Assembly (NCBI RefSeq): GCF_900324465.2
Contig: NC_046626.1
Coordinates: 8,526,459-8,590,458, forward strand
Source: Anabas testudineus
Lineage: Eukaryota; Chordata; Actinopteri; Anabantiformes; Anabantidae
DNA length: 64,000 nucleotides
Reading direction: 5' to 3'
Below, in pieces: positions 24,901 through 34,180 of this stretch. Under the pieces are notes generated by a model that made no database searches, was not told the origin of the DNA, and saw only the letters and a list, made by a program, of their open reading frames with translations. Made by a program: the position numbers and the translations under genes. The first letter of the stretch is position 1. Each line of letters starts with the position of its first letter.

Positions 24901-27556
24901 TGTCTACCGCATCATCAGCGTGGGTGGCACTAAGGTGAGGAGGAGGAACGTGGCAGGGACGATGTAGGGGAAGTTGTGTTGTGTGTTCAACAAGAAAATT
25001 CAAATAACAGAATGTGTAAGAAGATCAACAGATAATTCCTGTACGCTCAGATTTGAAAGCATAACATTTTTCATATTTAATTAAATAGTGACGGTGATTG
25101 CTGCCAGAAAATCTGACACAATAAACAACTCCATAGTGAATGTCGACAAATTAGTAGCCGGAGTGACTTTCTTTCAAGCCTGTGGATTTAGATTACAAAG
25201 AAGAGGACACATCAAGCAGTGGGGAAGGGAGGGGACTCTGATCTGATCTCTTCTTAGCACCTCTGGTCTGACCCACATTTCAACCTACCAGAAGGCAGTG
25301 CAGAGGGCCAGTTGGTCGTTCAGCAGCCCAATCCTGCCAGGACTGGTGTCTGGCTTCAGAATAATCTTCAGGGCTGCTGCCACTGTCCAACATGTTGTGT
25401 CAAAGAAGTCGCGGCAGAAATGCGGACTGCGGTGTTGATGTAATCATTTGTTTGATTGCAAAGAAGGAGGAAAAAAAAAAGCTTCCTCCTAAGCTAAGCT
25501 CCTAAGTAATTCTGGGATTTTAAATCAGTTCCATTATTATAAGGCTGGAGGTGACGTAAAAAGGTTTATAAATAGATCTGCTGTAATACCTTTTTCTCTT
25601 GTGCTCTGGAAAGATGTGGCTTTGGCCACTTCCCTGACAATGACGTGATGAATGAGTGTGTGTTCGTGTATCTTTCCAGCTTCCCGTCTTTATGTAAGTG
25701 TACTGTTCATATAATGACACTAAATTATACCTTTGAAGCTGTTTAACCAGCTTTTGCATTTTATTGTTTCCATATTTAAATATATTTACAAAAAGCAGAG
25801 AGGGAAAGATTTATCAGCTGTGACTCTTCCCCTTCATCATAATTTGCTCCTATAATGAAAACGCCACTGACGCCACTGATGCTGCTTATTCACGTCCCCT
25901 TTGTTGTGCGTCTGCTGCTCTGCGTCTCCCGTAAACGTCTGCCCTGTTCGGACATTTTAAGACAACATAACGAGACTGTCACGTTTGTTATTTGCATTTA
26001 CAGGCAATTATCAATTGCACTGTTACACCCAGCATGACGTTTACCAAGACATCCCAGAAGTTTGGTCAGTGGGCGGACAGCAGGGCCAACACTGTCTATG
26101 GGCTGGGTTTTGCTACAGAGCAACAGCTGCATCAGGTAAATTACAAATGAAACTGTGTGTCTCACCTGCAACATTTAGAATCAATCAGGTTTATTTAATA
26201 AATTGAGCCTAATTAACTGCTCACTTTCTGTTTATTTCTGAAAGTTAATTGTCCGTTACCTAAAGCAGTTTATCACTTGTCCTCTTTTGAATAGTTCTCC
26301 GAGAAGTTTAAGGAGGTGAAAGACGCAGCTCGCCTGGCACGAGAAAAGTCGCAGGATAAAGAATTGGCCAACACAGCGCTTACCATCGCTGCTCCTCAGG
26401 TGAGCTCCTTTAAAGCAAGTAGAGCAAGCCTCTGCAGGTATAACCCAGAACGTGTAAATGTGAAAACTTTGCCACGATCCACTCAAACGTCCAGCGAGGC
26501 ACGATTGGCATTTTTAGGACCGAGACCCTGTGAGCACAGGCCAAGTTCAGATGAATGCACCTGCATCGCTTTGCATCTATACAGAACCACTGTGTGCAGT
26601 TTAAAGGGGCGATGGGAGGAAAGAGGAGCTAGGTCACTTGTCTCAGAGGGAAGTGAATGTGAGGAAAACTAGGACGATGGTAAATTTATCCCATGCCACT
26701 CAGCAGTGCACCTCATCCGCATTTCCTACCCACTGCTACCAAGAAGCTTCTACCTCCAGCACTGTAGTGATGAAAATGTAGTCGGCTCGGTTCTCCTTTG
26801 ATCAATAGAGAATAATTACCCATCAGTTACATCTGCTTAGTCATGGGGAACATGCCCATTTCCTTTTAATTGTATGGCTGAACAGATTCCAACTGATGTC
26901 TGTCACTCTTGATCGATTTAATGAGCACATTGGAGAAGCCAAATCTCCAGAAAATTGCCAACTGCGTCACTTAATTGTAGCACTGTGCTGCATAACCGAT
27001 AACCTAGGTGGGACTGTGATAGTGATATTTTAAAAAAAGGTCATAATGAATAGTATTCTTTTGTATTGACATGTTTTCTTTTCCTTTGTTTTTCCACCTG
27101 ATGGATTTACTTTGTAGTTCTCACAGGTGAGTCTTTTGATATTTTATCTTGTGAATCACAAAAAAGACAGCAAACTATTTAATACAGTTCACGCTGCAGA
27201 GTGTCCATCAAGGCCTGCAGCAAGATAGCATCACAGACCTTATTTTCTGTGTCTCAATCTTTATTCAGCTTTGATTTTTAGGTCTAAAAGTAGTTCCTCC
27301 TGAGCAGGCGCTCCTCCAATTGGTCTTGAGGTTCTGTTTCGTTATAATGCTGTGCGTGTGTGTGTGTGTGTGTGTGTTATTAGGAGAGTCCATTTACTGA
27401 TGTGTTTCTCAGGACATCTCGGATGAACTCCAGTCTCCCCCAGTGATGTGCGTCAACGGCCCGGAGGACAAGCTATTCCGCAGCCAGAGTGCAGACATCA
27501 CGCTGTCTTCTGAGAAGGAGCGCATTAAAAAGATGCTCTCTGAAGGGTAACACACA

Positions 27557-27640
<84 letters not shown>

Positions 27641-30259
27641 CCCTGAAACACGCACACAGCAGAGCTGGAAAGAAAGAAACTCTTTCTTGTTCTTGTTGCA
27701 CTATGAGCTTCCACTTCCTTTGTTTTTTTTACTGTGCTCACTGAAAGTTCAATCAAAAAGAAAACGTTAATACCCACCTTCCATGCCATATCTCCAGTTA
27801 ACGGCGTTTTCATTTGTTTGGTTAATTATAGTTTGATGTTCGAGCTGTCTGGCAAATAACGAGACCATTGTTAAGGTGTTGACTCATACATTATATCAAA
27901 CCCGAATGGTTGCCATAGTGAAGTATCAAAGATGAAAAGAGACTTTTACTAAACTGTTCTGCAGTCTGTACACATGTGGAACAGATCAATGATTAGAAAT
28001 GTCTGTCACGCTCTTAAGAATAAAGAATAAATAGAATAAAGTAGAATAGAGAGGAGAGTTATTACTTATCACTGTGTACAACTCAGGACTTCATACACCC
28101 ACAGTCCCATCTACAGGTCAGCTCTATAACCAACATAGATAATAATTTATCTGTCACATTAGCTTAAAATATGTAGAATAATTCCGGCCACCTTATATTA
28201 TCATAAAGCTCACACATACAGTATCACACTGATTGTATCCTGTTGTTTATTTCTCACTGGCTTACAGCTTTGTGAATGTCTTTCTAGGTCTATCTGCGAG
28301 ATGAACCTGGAGGCCGAGCTCTTCACCCTTCAGGACAGCAACTCCAAGTTGGTGGCAGCTTTGCACGAGGCCAATGCCAACGTGGAGCAGTGGAAGAAGC
28401 AGCTGGCGGCGTATCAGGGGGAGACGGAGAGGCTGCGGGAACAGGTGGAAAAAAGATGCCGTGTTAAACTGAGCTTTTTCATGAGAGGGTTTACAACAGT
28501 TGATTAATAAAAAAGAAACTTAGGCCAATAAAAGCTTTGGGTTGGTAACACTCGTCATCATTCTTTGACGCGATCTGTGCTGCTGATTTTTTCCCTGTAA
28601 AGCTTCAAAGTGTTCCACCACAAAGAGTTCAGTCTAAATACCCTGATCCTCAGGAAGGTTTTACGCTTTAATTACATTTCGGGTTCCAGGGGATGTTGAT
28701 GCCTCAGCCCTCACTGACCCCCAACTCATCAATAAAAGGTATTTTCACATTTGCTGGAAGCCGATTCCCTTCCCATTATAGCGCGGCTTTACAGAATCGA
28801 TTACTACTTTTCAATTCCTCTCGTATTCCACCAAGAAGCAGTTTTAATCATTTTGGTCCAAATTAACCCACAGACGTGAGAACCCTGTCTCCATCAGACC
28901 AAGTTCTTGTTCGCTCTATCTGAGGAAGGGGACCAGGTGGCTGAAAATGGTTCACGTCTCTGGGGTGGCGTGAGAGGGAGAGGCGTTAGTAGGGCAGCAA
29001 TATCCTACTTTCAGTGCCCCAGTTAGGAAAAAATGAAAAATCACCAGAGGGAACTGGCATCCACCCTTTTTCTTTTTTTTCTTACGACTTCTTACTTTCT
29101 CACTATTGTCAGTTATATGGAATCTGCCTGAACAGTGTGATCTCTGACTTTATGTGGATGCTGCTGCTGTGATAATGTCTCATAAGGATAAAGCATCTGT
29201 AAAAGATACACTGTGGAAGACTGTGAAGACTATCTTCACTTAGGAAAAACTGAAAACATCAGAAAAGCGTTAAGTAAAGAAAAAAAAATCTAAATTTAAG
29301 TTAAGGTAGGTCAGATAATAATAGCAACTAAAAGAGGTGTTAGTTTGTGAGGGTGTATATTAGACAGTCGGCTCTCAGGAGACCCCCATGGTGCAAAAAT
29401 CATCTTGCAAAATTTATCAAAAGACACTATTTACACCAGAAGCACAGCCGTGCGTAATAGTGCAACTCAATAAGTTGTTGTGTGTGTGTGTGTGTGTGTT
29501 GTAAGGTGGCAGAATTGGAGGCCCATGGAGGCCAAGGTCCCAGTGACCTGCTGAAAGATGAGCTGACCCAGTCCCTGGAGGAACTCGAGGCCCTGCTGAA
29601 GGCCAAAGATGAGGTTGGTCATTTAGTGTTTCATTTTATCCTCAGCTGGAGTCAAAGGCAGAAAGCTGCAATGGTCATCACCGCTATTGATGAAGGATTC
29701 AGCTCAAACTCAACTGTAACTTTCATTTTGTTCCAGGAAATCCACATTTTGCAAAGCAAGAAAGCAGAGTATCATGACATGGAGCATGACAGGGACGAAG
29801 CCATACACAGACTACGGGTAGGAGTGTGTTTATTATGTCAAAACGGCATATTTTAACACAAGTGGTGAGTAATTGTGAAATAATGGATTAAAAAATGTAT
29901 AAATAACAGTGCATCCTTACTTTATCATTAGCAAATCTACCTTCAAATCATTTTCAGTCACATTGTATTTAAACATACCGATATGACAAATCATAAATCT
30001 GCTTTACAGTCTGTTCTACGTATGACATCCTCTGTATTTAGACCCACACCCTACTTTGATTCTGTCTCTGTAGGAGATGGAGATGCGTAGTTCAGACTTG
30101 GAACGGCGCATCCAAAACACAGAGCAGAATCTGAGTAACTCTCTGGAGGAACGGGACCGCATGGACGCTGAGATCCAGAGGGCCATCGAAATTCTAGACA
30201 TCAAGATCTTTGACCTTAATGACCTTCGCCAAAGCTTGGTTAAACTCATCGACAAATAG
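21912..30259 (+). CDS. homer3: Homer scaffold protein 3
   Basis: Coding exons: 21912-21916, 24778-24934, 26004-26135, 26295-26399, an optional 9-nt microexon 27118-27126, 27413-27546, 28288-28444, 29506-29613, 29737-29817 and 30074-30259. This gives 354 aa, or 357 with the microexon (human 361). Homer proteins sit at the postsynaptic density; their EVH1 domain binds proline motifs of mGluR1/5, Shank and IP3 receptors, and their coiled coil tetramerises. The EVH1 domain (about residues 1-110) shows [36 protein letters not shown] and [14 protein letters not shown] and [10 protein letters not shown] are shared with mammalian HOMER3, and the rest is heptad-rich coiled coil ending SLVKLIDK. Exon 1 supplies only ATGGG, giving MGEQPIF as in HOMER1; it is the least certain exon. 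The 3' UTR follows, with AATAAA at 30518-30523. Confidence 0.93.
21917..24777 (+). other. homer3: homer3 intron 1
   Basis: The largest homer3 intron, about 2.9 kb. It holds no recognisable exon, RNA gene or repeat family. Its size and place next to the CpG-rich promoter would suit regulatory elements, but nothing specific was seen. Confidence 0.6.
27118..27126 (+). other. homer3: Candidate 9-nt microexon of homer3 (Phe-Ser-Gln)
   Basis: TTCTCACAG lies between an acceptor (TTTACTTTGTAG) and a near-consensus donor (GTGAGT). Both flanking exons meet in phase 0, so its inclusion adds three residues without changing frame, in the linker after the EVH1 domain. Neuronal microexons of this size are common in synaptic genes. 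No transcript data are available here. Confidence 0.45.
27351..27377. repeat. (GT)n microsatellite upstream of homer3 exon 6
   Basis: About 13 TG units with one C substitution, ending 35 bp before the exon 6 start. Confidence 0.9.
27549..27638. repeat. (CA)n microsatellite at the homer3 exon 6 donor
   Basis: A run of about 45 CA units with one interruption begins 2 nt inside the intron, so the donor site merges into the repeat. It is the largest microsatellite in the window. Confidence 0.95.
29478..29500. repeat. (TG)n run before homer3 exon 8
   Basis: About 11 TG units ending 5 nt before exon 8. It takes the place of a normal polypyrimidine tract. Confidence 0.85.
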
Positions 30260-32487
30260 GGAGAAAACACACACACGCAATCCACGAGAGAGTTTGAACA
30301 CGAGACAGGGTTTTGTCGTGGCCGTGACAGCAGGGAGAGAACAAAACGAGACGGAGCTGGTCCCTTTCCTCTTCAAGCACAAGAACCACCTCAGCTGCGG
30401 GAAGGGTGCTCCATGCTGCTGTGCTGTACTCAACAACATGTAGCAGCATGTACATGGTAAATGCCTGTCCGGTCTAATGTAACGCTTCATGTTGCTTTCA
30501 AGAGTAACATTCAATGCAATAAACCAACTTTAAGGTAAGTGCTTGACAGTGCTAGACATTCAATATCAAAAACTGGTGCTTGTAGTTTTTCATAAGTATG
30601 ATTTTTGTAAAAAAAAGAAAAAAACAGAAAAACAAACGCAATGCAGTGTCAATATGATTGATTAGAGGCCTTGTTTTGTCAACTAACAGGTGATGTTAAA
30701 ACATCTTTACAACGAAATGAGTCCATGCATTAAGGGAAAGGAACAGAAAAAGTGCACAAGACAAAGTACTTAAGAGGTTTTAAGAAGTTTGTTTAATTGA
30801 TGACCTGAAAACAACAGAATAGTTGCTGAACTGAAAGTTTGATTTGTGCAGAGATAAATGTGTTTATAGTTTTGTATTGTACCCATATAAGATGTAGGAG
30901 CTTCTAGGTGGTGCTTTGCTACAGGAATAACCATTGATATATAGTTAAAGATCAGTATGCCAGTAGTATTTGATGTTAGGCTAAAGCATGGATGCACAAC
31001 TTGAACTTCAACGTTAGATCAGAATATTGACACCAAAGATCAAGTGTTAAGAGCAGAATCATGGATGAGACCTTTCAGCAGCTTGTCTATAATAATCAAG
31101 CTTGTAAGGAATCTAAAATAAGTTGCAGTAACTATTTAGCACATGTTAACTGATAGGACGTATTACATTATTAAAGTTAGGATTCAACATTTTCCATGTA
31201 ACTTAGAATAATAATATTACAGAAAATAATAAGTAAATGTAAGAAATCAAAGTTTAACTGGTCCAGTCTGGATAATCTCTTAAGAAACTACTAAGTTAGT
31301 CAGTTATTTATGATAGCTCCAAATCTTAATAGACCTGCCGCTTTGATTGGTGTGATGCATTCAAGAACATTTAAGAGACATTTTCTGCCTTCTGTCATTC
31401 TTTCAGCACGCTACCATTAGCTGTGGACAATACTATTTTCCACGGGCCATGCTCCTTGGAGTGTGGCAGTGATGTCTGATAAATGAACTTATTTAAAAAG
31501 GAAAACAGAACATCGTCTGCTTCACTGAGTCACAGACGACATCTACAGTGGTTTCGTGGTATTAACTTTTTCAAGCTGTATTGTCCCATTTTAAAGATGG
31601 TTGTGAACAGTGATGTCTCCAATTTTGAGCTTTTGTCACGATAGTTTGGAAATAAAAGCAAAGACTGCAGTAACTCACTCTTTCTGATGTATCTTTTTTT
31701 ATTTATTTTAACCTTTAAGAATCACTCAAGACAAAAGTGGCGTCCTGTATGTTCTCTACTTTTTACAGCATCTCGATGCAAACAAGCAGAGCACCTGATG
31801 TCATATTCAAAATCAGCTCAGTCCCACAAATGTAACGTTGTGAGGGGTCTGTGTACATACTTCTGGCTGATCATCCTTTCACAGACGTACTCCTGAGCCA
31901 GCTGTTTCAGAGATGACCCAATGACGCCCCCTCGCACAAGTAAGACAAGGTGGACACGAAGGAGCCCGTAAATATGCAACGCTTCTTACATTACACAGTA
32001 AAATAACAATATCTGTAGTGTTTGTGATCATCCAACAAATGTTCATATCAGTTTAGTGTGATACAAAGAAATTCTCAGTAAATACACCACTGTCCAAGAA
32101 CCAAAGGTGCTTCACTGACATAAAAAACCTCCTCTTAATTTGAGATTATTCATTTATTTCAATGCCACATGCAAAGCAACAGATTACACACATCGTAAAA
32201 CAGGTGTTTTATTTTACCTTTGATATTCTCAACAGTGTCACCGAGCTCTGCCTCAATCTGCATCTTTTGTTGGTAAAAGGAAAAAATATAAAGAAAATCT
32301 ATCAGACAAATACAAAGACAACACCATATAAATATTCAGCATCAGCTGGGACCAGTAATGTGCTGGAAAAACGGGTTGATGTGTTTATTAATGTGCTGCT
32401 GACACATCTGATGTAGCGATGCATTTAAAAAAGCACAGTAATAATCAAAGACATAATAAAGTAATACTATAATTCACATATAATAAT
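30260..32487. other. homer3 3' UTR and intergenic DNA
   Basis: After the homer3 stop codon, AATAAA at 30518-30523 is the likely poly(A) signal, and an alternative AATAAA lies near 31651. The rest is AT-rich, with no recognisable gene, RNA or repeat. The join between the two human-19p synteny blocks lies somewhere between here and cers4. Confidence 0.5.
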
Positions 32488-32491
32488 AAAA
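32488..32491 (-). terminator. RNA polymerase III terminator of tRNA-Asn
   Basis: AAAA on plus is TTTT on the minus strand, 5 nt after the tRNA 3' end: the usual Pol III stop signal. Confidence 0.8.
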
Positions 32492-32496
32492 CGTGT

Positions 32497-32513
32497 CGTC
32501 CCTGGGTGGGCTC

Positions 32514-32564
<51 letters not shown>

Positions 32565-32570
32565 AGAGAC
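32497..32570 (-). tRNA. tRNA-Asn (anticodon GTT)
   Basis: A 74-nt cloverleaf on the minus strand. The acceptor stem GTCTCTG pairs with CAGGGAC (one G-U), followed by discriminator G. The D arm carries GCGC/GCGC, the anticodon stem is TTCGG/CCGAA with loop CTGTTAA (anticodon GTT), and the T arm is GGTGG/CCACC around TTCGAGC. The internal A box (TGGCGCAATCGG) and B box (GGTTCGAGCCC) are intact, and a TTTT terminator follows. The sequence agrees with vertebrate tRNA-Asn and looks functional. Confidence 0.97.
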
Positions 32571-32744
32571 AACTGACATACAGTAACATAGTCCATAGTT
32601 TTAACGACGGATCTCCGTGGACAGAGAACCACTGACCAGTCTGGATGTCGAACTGATCAATTTCACTAATAATCAACTAATTTCACTAATAAAAGTCTGG
32701 AGTTGAATGTAAGTAACTTTAACTTCACACTAGTTCACTGCAGA

Positions 32745-32960
32745 CGGTTTAGGCAGCTAGCCTTAGCTAGCTAGCGTTAGCTTATGCGCGGCTTGTCAGT
32801 ACTCTCTGTATTTGACTTCTAGCTTAACTCAAAATATTAAACTTAAATTCATGCCACAATATTTAACTAATTCAGTAACACAATGTTACAAATGTAAAAC
32901 TACTAATAATAGTCGTTTTTTACTCTGATGTTTTCAATGAACATTAGCTAACGTTAGCTG
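32745..32960. repeat. GCTAGC/GTTAGC palindromic word cluster near tRNA-Asn
   Basis: CAGCTAGCCTTAGCTAGCTA, then GCGTTAGC, and later TTAGCTAACGTTAGC lie within about 200 bp, like the cluster at the upf1 5' end. Since the other cluster marks a promoter-proximal site, this one may mark an unannotated promoter, but no exon is evident. Confidence 0.4.
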
Positions 32961-33641
32961 TAACTTTAACACGTGTTTGGTTGGTGCTCCTCTCCTGCTC
33001 ACCTCTCATCAATATTATTACATATAATATTATTAATATTATACCATAACAAATCCATGCCGCATTAATCCCACTAACTAACCATGTCCCACTACCTCTG
33101 TTACATCCACATGAACTGGAAAGCTTTCAGGTGAAACAGTCACTAGATGGTACTGTGGTACAGAAGAAGCTTTACAGCTTGTTGTGCTTTATAAAATACT
33201 GAAAACCTAAACTCTGACATTCATAAACACATGAAATACACATGGGTTTACTGCATATTTATCATATTTATCTGGTAAACTATGAAGTCTTATGTTATAA
33301 ATAGCCAAAAGATAAAGCCTAAAATAAGGACCAGAGTAAAGAAATGAAATTGTGAAATACAAGAGGCTAAAGTAAAACTATAGATTGAAGCTACTAAATG
33401 TAAACTGACCTTTACAAATTTGTCTAATGATGAACTGGAGTCTTTTAAAAATGGTGAAAGATGTAAAATCACTCATCAAAAATGTTTCATTGTCTTAAGT
33501 CATCACAAGAGACAGACAAAGAGTAAATCGGATTTATTTCCTGTAATAAAATGTCTACTGCATTTTCTATGATGATGTGATTGTTCTTCTGAAAGAAGAG
33601 GTCTGCAGTGGAAGCTACAATGAACAGCAGATGTTGAACTA

Positions 33642-33777
33642 GATAGTGTAGTGGTGAGATCTCTGCCCTCCATGCACCAGGCTGGGGTTTGTATCCCAGG
33701 TGTGGTCTGCCTCCAGTAGGGGTCCTCAGACAACACCTCCTTATGCTTACCCTGCCTTTGCTTTGGATAAAAGCGTT
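33642..33777 (+). repeat. tRNA-derived SINE remnant
   Basis: The head TAGTGTAGTGGTGAG with GGGTTTGTATCCC resembles tRNA A and B boxes of the Asp/Gly/Glu type. It is followed by an unrelated body and the tail CTTTGGATAAAAGCG, a 3' end common to fish SINEs and their LINE partners. The family was not determined. Confidence 0.6.
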
Positions 33778-33905
33778 AATATAACACGAACATTATAATT
33801 GTTTTCCAGTTTACTAACAACAGTCTACCATCTGTATCCATAGGAAAATAAGTTAGAAATGTTTATAATGTCTGTGTTTCAATCACTGTGGCTCTGCAGC
33901 AGCTG

Positions 33906-34010
33906 CATGTGGGTTTGTGAGTCCCATCTGAGGTGTGGAGCAGAGGGGCTCAGCGGGAGCATGTTGGACCCATAACTCAGAGGTTGATGGTCTGTAACCA
34001 TCCTCTGTTG
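33906..34010 (+). pseudogene. tRNA-Arg(CCT) 3' part fused to initiator tRNA-Met pseudogene (copy A)
   Basis: Positions 33939-34010 align without gaps over 72 nt to vertebrate initiator tRNA-Met as I recall it, with 14 differences, mostly transitions. The CAT anticodon loop (CCCATAAC) is kept, but the B box is broken (GTCTGTAACC). Just upstream, 33908-33935 resembles the T arm and 3' acceptor end of tRNA-Arg(CCT) (GTGGGTT, GAGTCCCATCTG, GGTG), leaving a 3-nt spacer. It lies 3' of cers4, on the opposite strand, and is not expected to yield a working tRNA. Confidence 0.7.
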
Positions 34011-34180
34011 TTATCCATTTTATACGGGTTAATAACTAAACTCTCATCTCTCTACCTGTCCAGTCCCATTCTCCTAAAAGTGCAGTTCATCAGTACAGTA
34101 CAATCAGCATGAGATGATTCTTATGGTGGATTTTAAACTTGACACAGTAAAACCATTGAGGAATGTAAAAAAACAAGTCT

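Noticed and set aside
27409-27813. ORFs coding long Cys-Val or Thr-His runs (also at 42413-42700)
   Set aside because: They are direct translations of CA/TG microsatellites and have no other protein character.
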